Assembly (NCBI RefSeq): GCF_000298195.1
Contig: NZ_BAHC01000118.1
Location: 39,971-103,970 of the forward strand
Source of the DNA: Gordonia rhizosphera NBRC 16068
Lineage (GTDB): Bacteria > Actinomycetota > Actinomycetes > Mycobacteriales > Mycobacteriaceae
Reading direction: 5' to 3'
Length of the DNA stretch: 64,000 bases
Made by a program: the position numbers and the translations under genes. How positions within the stretch are numbered: position 1 is the first letter of the stretch; every line of letters starts with the position of its first letter. Shown in pieces: positions 36,040-45,344 of this stretch. Below the pieces are notes generated by a model. That model was not told where the DNA came from. It saw nothing but the letters and a program-made list of their open reading frames with translations, and made no database searches.

Positions 36040-36200
36040 CAGTTCGAAAGTGGGGACGGGTCGGGCCAGACCACCACGGGGGTGGCCGGGCCGTTGATCG
36101 ACTCGGTGTCATGGTCTTTCATGTCCTAAGCACAGTCCTCCTCGGCGATCGGTGCCAGGGACCTATGTCGGGAGGCCCCGGGACCTTTGGCCCATGCCGG

Positions 36201-36206
36201 TACGAT
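36201..36206 (+). promoter_or_regulatory. -10 element placing a leaderless start
   Basis: TACGAT ends 6 bases before ATG 36213, which has no ribosome site. This is the arrangement of leaderless transcripts common in mycobacteria and relatives. Confidence 0.5.
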
Positions 36207-36212
36207 GCGCGC

Positions 36213-37013
36213 ATGAATGAACACAGGGTCACGGTCGACATCGACGACCTCGGGGTGGCGACGGTCACGTTGAATCGAGCGGAGAAGCACAACGCGCTGG
36301 ACGGGGCCATGTTCGACGCCCTGCTGCAGACGACCGACACGCTGCGCGCCGACCACCGGGTGCGGGCCCTCGTGCTGCACGGAGCCGGCAAGAGCTTCTG
36401 CTCCGGGTTGGACACCTCGCGTCTCGGACAGGACGGCGGCGCGGAGTCCCTGCTGGACCGGGAGGAGGGGCACCGGGCCAACCGTGCGCAGCGCGTGTCG
36501 GTGGACTGGGCCGACATCCCGGCGCCGGTCATCGCCGCGATCACCGGCAACTGTTTCGGTGGCGGACTGCAGATCGCCCTCGGTGCCGACATCCGCTACG
36601 CCGCCCCCGACGCCCGGCTGTCGATCATGGAGATCAAATGGGGCCTGGTGCCGGATATGGGCATCACCCAGACCCTTCCCCGCCTCGTCGCCGCCGATGT
36701 CGCCAAGGAACTGACTTTCACCGGCCGTATCCTCAACGGCATTGAAGCGCAGGCGGCGGGGCTGGTGACCCGAGTCGTCGACGATCCGCTCGCGGCCGCA
36801 CTCGATCTGGCCCGCGAGATCGCTCGCAAGTCACCGCACGCGATCCGCGCCGCCAAACGGCTCTACGACCAGACCTGGGCAGGCGCGGACCCGGCGGCCG
36901 CGCTGACGCTCGAGAGTGAGCTGCAGGTCGGACTGCTGGGTTCGCCCAATCAGCTCGAAGCGGTCGGGGCCGGCATGGCGCGGCGGGAACCGCGGTTCGC
37001 CGACCCGAACTGA
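36213..37013 (+). CDS. Crotonase (enoyl-CoA hydratase/isomerase) family protein
   Basis: This 266-residue crotonase has oxyanion-hole segments KSFCSGLDTSRL and GNCFGGGLQIALGADI. At the second catalytic position the sequence is GLVPDMGITQTLP, with Asp where classical hydratases carry Glu, so an isomerase or other crotonase reaction is possible. ATG 36213 is chosen because homology begins there (HRVTVDIDDLGVATVTLNR) and a -10 box fits a leaderless start. It converges with the long-chain carboxylase gene. Confidence 0.86.
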   Translation: MNEHRVTVDIDDLGVATVTLNRAEKHNALDGAMFDALLQTTDTLRADHRVRALVLHGAGKSFCSGLDTSRLGQDGGAESLLDREEGHRANRAQRVSVDWADIPAPVIAAITGNCFGGGLQIALGADIRYAAPDARLSIMEIKWGLVPDMGITQTLPRLVAADVAKELTFTGRILNGIEAQAAGLVTRVVDDPLAAALDLAREIARKSPHAIRAAKRLYDQTWAGADPAAALTLESELQVGLLGSPNQLEAVGAGMARREPRFADPN

Positions 37014-37078
37014 TCACACCTCGTGCGAGATGACTGATCCCGGCGGGTCGTCCCCGCCGGGATCAGATCATCGTCAGG

Positions 37079-40000
37079 TCAGGAGATCGCGGCCTGCTCG
37101 CTCTTGTTGGACCAGCGCGGGTTGCTCTCGATCGCACCGATGATCCGCGGCCGCAGCTCGGCGGCCTTGATCACCGCATCGACCGAACCCACCTCGACGG
37201 CACGCTGGATGCTGTGCACCGCGTCGAACTCGGCGGCGATCTCGCTGATCTTCTCCGCGCGCACCGACTGCCGGGCCTCGGCGAGTTCCGCGCTCAGCGT
37301 CGACCGGTCGGCACCGGACGCACCCGCCACCTTCGTCTCCAACTCCCGCACGCGGGGGTCGGCGGCGGTGCGCTTGGCGACGTCGCCGGCGAAGACCACC
37401 GCGGCCGCCGGCGCACCACCGAGCACAGAGGCGAACGAGCCCTCGATGGCCATCACCGTCATGTTCGGGTTCAGTGCCTTGGAGAACACCACGAACGCAC
37501 CACCGTGATACCGCGAGATCACGCAGAACACGATCGGCCCCTGGAAGTTGACGATCGCGCGACCGATCTCGGCGCCGTACTCCAGCTGCAGCTTGCGCAT
37601 CGACTCGGGTGAACCGTCGAAGCCGGACAGGTTGGCGAGCACCACCAGAGGACGATTACCGCTGGCCACGTTGATCGCGCGCGCCGCCTTCTTCGACGAC
37701 TGCGGGAACAGCGTGCCCGCCGTGTAGGTGTCCGGGCCGTCGGTGGGCTTGTAACCACGCCGCTGCACCTCGCGGGATTCGATGCCCAACAGGCACACCG
37801 GGATTCCGCCGAGGTGGACGTCGCTGACGACCGCGGTCTCCGCGTCCGCCATACCGGCCCACCGCTCCAGAATCGGGTGATCCTGGTCGGCGACCGCCCG
37901 CATGACGGTTCGGATGTCGAAGGGCTTCTTGCGATCCGGGTTGGTCTCTGCCGAGAAGATCTGCCCGACCGTGGTGAAGTCGCTGCCCGCCATCACGTGC
38001 GGGAAGTCGGAGATGTCGCGATCGCTCGGGTCGCTGGTCACCGACCGACGCGGCGTCTCCTCGCCCGGCGCGATGTAGGTGTGGTCGTAGTGCGACATCA
38101 GCACGTCGCGGGCGGCACCCAGGTTCGGCGCCCAGTACTGGGCCTGGCCGTTGGGGCCCATCACCCGGTCGTAGCCGCCGATACCGAAGTTGTCCTCGGC
38201 GGACACACCACCGGAGAAGTCCAGCGACTGCTTGCCGGTCAGCACCATCGCCGAGTCCGGTGTCATCACCAGGATGCCCTTGGTGTGCATGAGCATCGTC
38301 GCCTCGGCGTTCCAGTACGGCTGCGCGCCGACGTTGATCCCCGCGACGACGATATTGATCTCGCCACCCGCCTGGGTGAACTCGACGACCCGCTTGAGGG
38401 CGCGCGCCACCCAGTCCATGTTCTCGGTACCCGAGTCCATCGAGATCCGCGCACCCGACGACAACGCGTACCACTCGAGCGGTACCTGCATCGACTCGGC
38501 GAGATCCAGAGCGCCGATCACCCGCGCGCACTCCGGCTCCGACAGCGCACCGAGCGATTTCGTCGGGTCACCGAGCAGCACGACGCGGGTGACACCCTGC
38601 GGGTACTTCTCGGTGGCGGTGGTGACCACACCGGCGACGAGGGCCGCGCTATTGCGTCCCCGCGGCCGGTCGACGGGGACCAGTCGCTGCTCGGCGTCGA
38701 GGTCGTACTCGGAGAACTCGCCGAGCATCGTGGCCAGCTCGTAGGGGTAGACGGTGTTGCGTCGCGCGGCCCGCAGCACCTTCTGCCGGTAGGAGTCGAG
38801 CGGCTCGATCGGCTCGTCGGACGGCTCGCCCACGACCACGTCGAAGTCGCCGGTGGCGTTGGCGGAGAACCGCACCGAGACCTTGGACAGCTCACCGGTC
38901 ACGGGGTCGCGACGCCGCGCGATGAGCAGCACCTCCTCGAGGCCGACACCTGTCGTGGTGCCCCGGATGTGGTCGGCGATCGTCTGCAGCTCCTCGGCCG
39001 CGGCGGCCATCGGCGGCCAGATGTACATGACGATGCGGTTGGTGTCGGCGGTGCGGGTCGACCCGCGCTGGGCGCGTCGGATCGAGTCGACACAGGTCGC
39101 CAGGACGGTCTCCGCGGTCGGCAGCGTCAGCAGACGGCCGTCGTGCTCACGCATGCCGGTCAGATCGCGTACCTGGGCGAACGCGATGAGGCGATCGTCG
39201 GACGGGTTCTCCTTGGCGACACAGCGGAACAGGTACACCTCTTCGTCATCCGCCGACGACAGCCGGGTGAGATCGAACTTGCGCAACCGCTCCATCTGCA
39301 TGCGCTGCGCGATGTAGGGGTGCAGCCCACGGATCAGTCGCTCCTCGACCATGCCGGTCGCGGACGGACGGAAGGTGAAGTGGTGGTGCATCCGCGCGTC
39401 ACCACTGCCGGCGACGGTGAGGGTGATGCGGTGTACCGGGCTGGGCAGCGCACTGGCGGCGATGATCTCGTTCAGTGCGCCCGCCATGGCGTCGAAGTCG
39501 GCGGGCTGCTGCTCCCAGCTCAGATAGATGTCGGCGTCGATGGACGCGGTGCCCCGGGCCAGCTCGGCCAGACCACTGAGGGTGGCGCCCAGATCGTCGA
39601 ACCGTCCTGCGGCCGACACCAGATTCGAGCCGTCGCGCTCGGCGACCACGAACGTCGCCCCACCGGCGGTCTGGATGCGCAGATCGGTGAGACCCTTGTT
39701 GCCATAGTAGCGGCGGGTCAGCACCTCGAGCATCACCGTGTTGTCGGCCTTACCGAGGAGCATCCGCTGCCCGAGCAGGCGGACCAGCGGTTCGGTGCTG
39801 CGGACCATCTCGGCGATACGCTCGGCGCGGTCGGGAGCGTCGGGGTTCGCATCCAGGTACCGCAGCTGATCGCGCACGTTGTTGACGACGCGGGCGCGGT
39901 TGCGGCGCAGCAGCGGCTGGCCGTACCAGGAGTAGACAACGCCGCGGGCGAGGTCGGCGACGGCCGGGAAACGGACCTGGGTCGCCGCGACGAGGCGGTC

Positions 40001-42568
40001 GAGGGCGGTGCTGACCGCGTCCCCGATCTCGTCACGTGGCGTCGGCTCGGGCAGCCACTCGCGCAGCAGCGTGGTGATCACGGTCACCGAGTCGGCCGGG
40101 TTCTGCAGTGCCAGGAAGATCCGGAACACCGCGGCCTCGAGTTCGGGGGTGCGCTCGAGATCGGTGACCCCGTAGTGTCCGAGTGCGCGGCCGAGCTGGG
40201 CGTGGAAGGCCGCCGGGAGACCGTCGCGCTCGACGTCGAGGCTCTGCAGGTAGGTGTGGAAGTTCTCGCGCGCGCTGTGCAGATACGGGTCGGCGAAGTC
40301 CTCACCGGACGGCTTGTTCTGGCTCAGCTCGGCGAGATCGGCGAACACCGTGATCAGTTCCAGCTCGTCGGCGATCGGCCGGCGGCCACTCTCGACGGCC
40401 TCGTGACGGACCATGAGGTACTCGTCGAGCAGGCGCGTGCGGTCGAGCGGGTCGACGTCGTAGCCGAGCAGCTGGCTGCGAAGATCCTCTTGCGAACGCG
40501 TGGTGCGGACGTGCGCCTCGACGTTCGGCGCCGCCGGCAGTTCGATCTCGACGGTGTCGGTCACCTCGTCGGTCTGCTCGTCGTCGTCATCGTCGGCGAG
40601 GGGTTCGAGCCGCAGCAGCGGCGCACCGGTCTCCACCTGGGTGCCCACCGACACCAGGCACTCCTTGAGCCGGGCTCGCATCGGAGCACGGAGCACCGTC
40701 TCCATCTTCATGCTCTCCAGCACCAGGACGGGGGCTCCGGCCTCGACCTCGGCACCCACCTCCAGCGGTGCGGCGACGACCAGGGCGGGGGCGGGCGAGC
40801 GGACGACACCGCCCTCGTCGCGGCTGACCCGGTGGGTCACGCCGTCGACGTCGACGAGGTGGACCGGCCCGTGCGTGTCGGTGACCAGGCGATACCGGAC
40901 ACCGTTGACGACGATCTGGGCGCTGTGCTCATCGAAACGCTCGAGGTCGACGTCGGCGGTACGGGTGTCGGCACCGGCCTCGATGCCGACACGGAAGCGG
41001 TGTGCACCGATGCGGGAGACCCGCACGCGGTATCCGACGCCTCGCAGCTTGAGATCGAGCGGCCGTCCACTGTCGTGGCGCACCTGCGGGCGTCCACCCG
41101 ACGCGGTGGACAGGAGTCGCTGACGCTCGACCGACTCCTCTTCCTCGTAGGCGTCGATGGCCGCGGCGGCGAGTGCGATCGCGGAGTGCTTGTGGGCGAC
41201 CAGGCCGCCATCGGCGCGGACGCGGTCGATCCAGCCGGTGTCGGCGCTGCCGTCGATCACCTCGGGCTGGTTGAGCAGCTCGAGGACGAAACTCTTGTTG
41301 GTGGCGCCACCCTCGATGATGACGCGTGTCTCGGCCATCGCCCGGCGCAGGCGGCCGAGGGCCTCGTCGCGGTCACGGCCGTAGGCGATGATCTTGGCGA
41401 TCATCGAGTCGAAGTCGGCGGGGATGGTGTCGCCCTCGTTGACGCCGGTGTCGACGCGGATGCCCGGGCCGGCCGGCAATTCCAGACGGGCGATACGTCC
41501 CGGCGACGGGGCGAAGTCACGGTCGGGGTCCTCGGCGTTGAGTCGGGCCTCGATGGCGTGGCCGCGCTCGACCGGAGCCTCACCCTCGAGGGGGACGCCG
41601 GAGGCTACCTGCAGCTGGGCCCGGACCAGGTCGAAGCCGTTGGTGATCTCGGTGATCGGGTGCTCGACCTGCAGGCGGGTGTTGACCTCCAGGAAGGCCA
41701 GCAGGTTCTCGCCCGGGTGGTAGAGGAACTCGACGGTGGCCGCGCCCCGATAGCCCACGGCGATGGCGAGCCGCTCTGCGGATGCCTTGAGATTGGCGAC
41801 CTGGTCGGCGGGGAGCACCGGCGACGCCGATTCCTCGATGACCTTCTGGTTGCGGCGCTGGACCGAGCAGTCGCGCACGCCCAGCGCCCAGGCGGTGCCC
41901 TGACCGTCGGCGATCACCTGCACCTCGACGTGGCGGGCGCCGGTCACGAGCCGTTCCAGGAACACCACACCGCTGCCGAAGGCTCGCTCGGCCTCGTCGC
42001 GGGTGCGGGTGTACGCATCGCGGAGATCGGCGTCGTTGGTGACCTTCCGGATGCCTCGGCCACCACCGCCGGCGGTCGCCTTCAGCATCAACGGGTAGCC
42101 GATCTGGGCGGCCGCGGCCACCGCGTCCTCGAGGGTGTCGACACCACCGCGGCTCCACGCGGCCACCGGCACGCCGACTTCCTCGGCGATCAGCTTGGCG
42201 CCGATCTTGTCGCCGAGTTTGCGCATCGCCTCCGCCGACGGTCCGACGAAGGTGACACCGATCCGGTCGCAGAGTTCGGCGAAGAGCGGATCCTCGGCGA
42301 CGAAGCCCCAGCCGACCCACGCCGCGTCGGCGCCGGTCTCGAGCAGGGCCCGTTCGAGGACCTTGTGGTTCAGGTAGGGCCGGGAGGCTGCCGGGCCCAG
42401 GTCGTAGGTGATGTCGGCCTCGCGGACGAATGTCGCGGTGCTGTCCACATCGGTGTGGAGGGCGACGACCTCGATCGGCTGTCCGGTCTCGGCGGAAAGG
42501 CCTCGGACGGCGTGGATGAGTCGCATGGCGGCTTCGCCTCTGTTCACGATGGCAATGCGGGTGAACAT
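37079..42568 (-). CDS. Single-chain multidomain long-chain acyl-CoA carboxylase
   Basis: This giant 1829-residue biotin enzyme carboxylates acyl-CoA using ATP and bicarbonate. The biotin carboxylase (about 1-450) has an ATP-grasp loop GGGGRGIRKV and EVNTRLQVEHPITE. The biotinyl domain follows, with the lysine of ESMKMETVL near residue 621. A long central region leads to the two-part carboxyltransferase, with GGIPVCLLGIESREVQRRG near 1590 and a terminal EIGRAIVNFQGPIVF segment. This all-in-one layout matches the long-chain acyl-CoA carboxylase described from Mycobacterium avium paratuberculosis. ATG 42568 follows AGGGAG by 7 bases; an earlier ATG at 42592 has a poor site. Very long open frames on the opposite strand are shadows. 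Confidence 0.93.
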   Translation of the reverse strand: MFTRIAIVNRGEAAMRLIHAVRGLSAETGQPIEVVALHTDVDSTATFVREADITYDLGPAASRPYLNHKVLERALLETGADAAWVGWGFVAEDPLFAELCDRIGVTFVGPSAEAMRKLGDKIGAKLIAEEVGVPVAAWSRGGVDTLEDAVAAAAQIGYPLMLKATAGGGGRGIRKVTNDADLRDAYTRTRDEAERAFGSGVVFLERLVTGARHVEVQVIADGQGTAWALGVRDCSVQRRNQKVIEESASPVLPADQVANLKASAERLAIAVGYRGAATVEFLYHPGENLLAFLEVNTRLQVEHPITEITNGFDLVRAQLQVASGVPLEGEAPVERGHAIEARLNAEDPDRDFAPSPGRIARLELPAGPGIRVDTGVNEGDTIPADFDSMIAKIIAYGRDRDEALGRLRRAMAETRVIIEGGATNKSFVLELLNQPEVIDGSADTGWIDRVRADGGLVAHKHSAIALAAAAIDAYEEEESVERQRLLSTASGGRPQVRHDSGRPLDLKLRGVGYRVRVSRIGAHRFRVGIEAGADTRTADVDLERFDEHSAQIVVNGVRYRLVTDTHGPVHLVDVDGVTHRVSRDEGGVVRSPAPALVVAAPLEVGAEVEAGAPVLVLESMKMETVLRAPMRARLKECLVSVGTQVETGAPLLRLEPLADDDDDEQTDEVTDTVEIELPAAPNVEAHVRTTRSQEDLRSQLLGYDVDPLDRTRLLDEYLMVRHEAVESGRRPIADELELITVFADLAELSQNKPSGEDFADPYLHSARENFHTYLQSLDVERDGLPAAFHAQLGRALGHYGVTDLERTPELEAAVFRIFLALQNPADSVTVITTLLREWLPEPTPRDEIGDAVSTALDRLVAATQVRFPAVADLARGVVYSWYGQPLLRRNRARVVNNVRDQLRYLDANPDAPDRAERIAEMVRSTEPLVRLLGQRMLLGKADNTVMLEVLTRRYYGNKGLTDLRIQTAGGATFVVAERDGSNLVSAAGRFDDLGATLSGLAELARGTASIDADIYLSWEQQPADFDAMAGALNEIIAASALPSPVHRITLTVAGSGDARMHHHFTFRPSATGMVEERLIRGLHPYIAQRMQMERLRKFDLTRLSSADDEEVYLFRCVAKENPSDDRLIAFAQVRDLTGMREHDGRLLTLPTAETVLATCVDSIRRAQRGSTRTADTNRIVMYIWPPMAAAAEELQTIADHIRGTTTGVGLEEVLLIARRRDPVTGELSKVSVRFSANATGDFDVVVGEPSDEPIEPLDSYRQKVLRAARRNTVYPYELATMLGEFSEYDLDAEQRLVPVDRPRGRNSAALVAGVVTTATEKYPQGVTRVVLLGDPTKSLGALSEPECARVIGALDLAESMQVPLEWYALSSGARISMDSGTENMDWVARALKRVVEFTQAGGEINIVVAGINVGAQPYWNAEATMLMHTKGILVMTPDSAMVLTGKQSLDFSGGVSAEDNFGIGGYDRVMGPNGQAQYWAPNLGAARDVLMSHYDHTYIAPGEETPRRSVTSDPSDRDISDFPHVMAGSDFTTVGQIFSAETNPDRKKPFDIRTVMRAVADQDHPILERWAGMADAETAVVSDVHLGGIPVCLLGIESREVQRRGYKPTDGPDTYTAGTLFPQSSKKAARAINVASGNRPLVVLANLSGFDGSPESMRKLQLEYGAEIGRAIVNFQGPIVFCVISRYHGGAFVVFSKALNPNMTVMAIEGSFASVLGGAPAAAVVFAGDVAKRTAADPRVRELETKVAGASGADRSTLSAELAEARQSVRAEKISEIAAEFDAVHSIQRAVEVGSVDAVIKAAELRPRIIGAIESNPRWSNKSEQAAIS

Positions 42569-42894
42569 CACCGACTCCCTTCTGTTCGTCATGCCTGCCG
42601 ATTGGCCGCTCGGAGGTCGCGGTACCCGAACTCGACGGTACGTCGATCGAACGGGTCATGGTTCCGGTCGGCGCGAAGCCGACGCCGGACCCTCGTGATT
42701 GTTCCGAATCGTTTCCCTACGCGCGAGTACGGTTCGCGGACTGAGGCAAGGAGAGACATATCCCACATTGGGAGCGCCGGGCGTAACACTCCTGGTCGAG
42801 GCGTCGTCGCTGCCCGACCCTGACCGCGTCTCTGAACCTTCCGGCCGCTACCTTGTCCTGGGGATGACATCGACCTCGACTAGAGGAGCATTGC
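42569..42894. other. Divergent intergenic region, carboxylase and FadB2
   Basis: 326 bases with no supportable gene. It holds the ribosome sites of both flanking genes (AGGGAG for the carboxylase, AGAGGAG at 42883-42889 for FadB2) and presumably both promoters. A short palindrome, TCCCACATTGGGA (42761-42773), is the only symmetric element I noticed. Confidence 0.55.
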
Positions 42895-43746
42895 GTGACA
42901 CATCTGGGAGTAGTGGGCGGCGGCACGATGGGTGCCGGGATCGCCGAGGTGGCCGCACGGGCCGGTGACGACGTCCTGATTCTCGAACGCGACCAGGAGG
43001 CGGCCGACGCCGCGCTGGCCCGCATCGAGAAGTCGCTGGGACGGGCAGTGAAGTCCGGCAGGCTGGCCGACGACGAGCTGACCGCGGCGATGGCGCGGCT
43101 GCAGACGACGACCTCGATCGCCGACTTCGGTGATCGCGAACTGGTCATCGAGGCGCTGCCCGAGATCGAGTCCCTCAAGGTCGGGTTCTTCGCCGAGTTG
43201 GACAAGGTGACCCGGCCCGATGCGATCCTCGCGACGAACACGTCGTCGATCCCGATCATCCGCATCGCGAAGAACGTCGCCGATCCGTCGCGTGTCGTCG
43301 GCGTGCACTTTTTCAATCCGGTCCCGGTGATGAAGCTCGTCGAGATCATCTCGAGTCTGGCCAGCTCACCCGAGGCGATCGAGACCGTCACCGCTTACGC
43401 CCGCGACCACCTCGGCAAAAAGACCATCCAGGCTGGTGACCGCGGCGGGTTCGTGGTCAACGCGCTGCTCATCCCCTATCTCGTCAGCGCGATCCGCATG
43501 TACGAGAGCGGATACGCCACCAAGGAGGACATCGACGCGGGCATGATCAACGGGTGTGCGCACCCGATGGGGCCACTGACGCTGTCGGACACCATCGGCC
43601 TCGACGTGGTCCTCGACGTCGCCGAATCCCTCTACCAGGAGTTCCGCGAACCCCACCATGCGCCGCCACCCCTCCTGCAGCGCATGGTCGATGCCGGCTA
43701 TCTCGGCCGCAAGACCGGTAAGGGGTTCTACGACTACTCGAAGTAG
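42895..43746 (+). CDS. fadB2: 3-hydroxybutyryl-CoA dehydrogenase, FadB2 type
   Basis: This 283-residue NAD-dependent 3-hydroxyacyl-CoA dehydrogenase has the Rossmann motif GVVGGGTMGAGIAE. The catalytic His region is GVHFFNPVPVMKLVEI, the domain hinge is DRGGFVVNALLIPYL, and the C-terminal part is AHPMGPLTLSDTIGLD. It closely follows the pattern I recall for M. tuberculosis FadB2. The start is a GTG at 42895 with AGAGGAG 5 bases upstream. It oxidises 3-hydroxybutyryl-CoA, at the end of beta-oxidation or in reverse for storage. Confidence 0.9.
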   Translation: MTHLGVVGGGTMGAGIAEVAARAGDDVLILERDQEAADAALARIEKSLGRAVKSGRLADDELTAAMARLQTTTSIADFGDRELVIEALPEIESLKVGFFAELDKVTRPDAILATNTSSIPIIRIAKNVADPSRVVGVHFFNPVPVMKLVEIISSLASSPEAIETVTAYARDHLGKKTIQAGDRGGFVVNALLIPYLVSAIRMYESGYATKEDIDAGMINGCAHPMGPLTLSDTIGLDVVLDVAESLYQEFREPHHAPPPLLQRMVDAGYLGRKTGKGFYDYSK

Positions 43747-43811
43747 CCGGATCCCCGCACCCGGGTCGCCCGACGTGACAGTCTCGACTCAGATCTTCGA
43801 GAGGAGAGGTC

Positions 43812-44207
43812 ATGCCGCTGATCTACGTCGACCTGCTCGACAATCGCACCGACGCACAGGTCGCCACCCTGCTCGACGCTGTCCACGCGGCCGTCGTCGA
43901 GGCATTCGAGGTACCCGAACGTGACCGATATCAGGTCGTGAACGTGCACCGGCCCGGCCACATGGTCGTACAGGACACCGGACTCGGCATCGACCGGACC
44001 GACGACGTGGTGGTCATCCGGGTGGTCAGCAAACGACGCTCGGTGCCGCGCAAGCAGCGTCTCTACGAGCTGCTCGCGACGAATCTGGCCCGGGACTGCG
44101 GGATCGCGGCGAGCGACCTCGTGGTGAGCGTCGTCGAGAACGATGCGCCGGACTGGTCCTTCGGGCACGGGGTGGCGCAGTTCGTCACCGGCGACCTCCC
44201 CTCGTGA
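43812..44207 (+). CDS. Tautomerase-family protein
   Basis: This 131-residue protein of the 4-oxalocrotonate tautomerase superfamily keeps the catalytic Pro directly after the initiator Met (MPLIYVDLL). It continues with two beta-alpha-beta units (VVNVHRPGHMVV, VSVVENDAPDWSFGHG). The double-length form is common in actinobacteria and usually unassigned. The ATG follows GAGAGGAG. It is probably co-transcribed with the SDR gene 14 bases downstream. Confidence 0.85.
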   Translation: MPLIYVDLLDNRTDAQVATLLDAVHAAVVEAFEVPERDRYQVVNVHRPGHMVVQDTGLGIDRTDDVVVIRVVSKRRSVPRKQRLYELLATNLARDCGIAASDLVVSVVENDAPDWSFGHGVAQFVTGDLPS

Positions 44208-44221
44208 CGGCGCGATAGGCG

Positions 44222-45325
44222 GTGTCTGCACCGACGATCGTGGTCACCGGCGCGTTCGGCCAGGTCGGCCGGCGCGTCACCGATATCCTCCTCGACCGCG
44301 GATGCCGGGTTGTTGCGCTGGGCCGGGCCAGCCAGAGGGCGAGGACGGTCGCGCAGGAGATGATCGTGTCGGCGCCGGCCGGCCGGTTGATCCCGGCGTT
44401 TGTCGACATGCTCGACTCGCAGGGGGTCGTGCAGGTACTCGCCGACCACGAACCCGAAGCGATTGTGCACCTGGCGGCGGTGGTTCCGCCGGCGTCGTAT
44501 CGGAACCCCCAGGGGGCGAGCGAGATCAACGTCGAGGGGACCCGACTGCTGCTCGCCGCGGCGCGCCGGGTGCCGACGCCCCCGTTCATGGTTCTCGCCT
44601 CCAGCGCCGCGGTGTACGGATCTCGTAACCCGCATCGTCATCCCGAACTCGTCACCGCGGAGACGCCGGTGAATCCGATCGACCGATACGGGCAGGACAA
44701 GGTGGTGGCCGAGGCTGCGGTCGCCGGCAGCGGCCTGCCGTACTGCATCCTGCGTCTGGGCGGGATCATCTCACCGGACGTGGCCGCCGAGGTCAATCGT
44801 GGTTATCTGCTGCTGATGCGGGCCACACCGGGCGACAACCCACTGCACACGGTCGACTCCCGCGATGCCGGCCTGGCGTTGGCGAACGCCTGCGATCGCC
44901 GCGATCTGGTCGCCGGAAAGGTGTTGATGATCGGCGGGGACAGCAGCCACGTCCACACCCATCGTGATGTCGTCGACGACTTGATCGCCACCGTCGGTCT
45001 CGGGCACCTCGGTGGCTCGGTGTGCCTGCCCGGCGACCCCAACGATGAACATGGATGGGCCTTCACCGGCTGGTTCGACACCGCCGAATCGCAGGCGCTG
45101 CTCGACTTCCAGCAGCACGACTGGGCGAGCACCGTGCACTGGGTGGCGCAGTCTCAGGCCCGCCGACGTCTGGTGCTTCGGCCGGCGGGGCCCGTCTTGC
45201 GGCCGCTCATCCGTGTCGCGCTGGCCCTGCAGCGTCGATCAGAACACCGCGGTCCCTACGCCGATCCCTGGCGTCTCATCTCCGCCACGTACGGCGCTGC
45301 GGCGTTGGCCCAACCTCTGTCGTGA
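44222..45325 (+). CDS. Extended SDR, NAD-dependent epimerase/dehydratase family
   Basis: This 367-residue protein has the extended-SDR nucleotide motif VTGAFGQVGRRV, HLAAVV, the Ser region ASSAAVYGSR and the YGQDK catalytic Tyr-Lys. The C-terminal 100 residues are less conserved. A GTG at 44222 starts it. No sugar-nucleotide genes are nearby, so a steroid- or lipid-type SDR is as likely as a sugar epimerase. Confidence 0.83.
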   Translation: MSAPTIVVTGAFGQVGRRVTDILLDRGCRVVALGRASQRARTVAQEMIVSAPAGRLIPAFVDMLDSQGVVQVLADHEPEAIVHLAAVVPPASYRNPQGASEINVEGTRLLLAAARRVPTPPFMVLASSAAVYGSRNPHRHPELVTAETPVNPIDRYGQDKVVAEAAVAGSGLPYCILRLGGIISPDVAAEVNRGYLLLMRATPGDNPLHTVDSRDAGLALANACDRRDLVAGKVLMIGGDSSHVHTHRDVVDDLIATVGLGHLGGSVCLPGDPNDEHGWAFTGWFDTAESQALLDFQQHDWASTVHWVAQSQARRRLVLRPAGPVLRPLIRVALALQRRSEHRGPYADPWRLISATYGAAALAQPLS

Positions 45326-45344
45326 GCTGTCGTGAGTTGCTCGG

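Noticed and set aside
42761..42773. Palindrome TCCCACATTGGGA as an operator
   Set aside because: Arms of 5 bases and no second copy in the window; not above chance.
37814..42823. A 1669-codon open frame on the plus strand opposite the carboxylase gene
   Set aside because: It is the antisense shadow of a GC-rich gene: no domain, low-complexity Arg/Gly/His-rich product, while the minus frame is a complete known enzyme.
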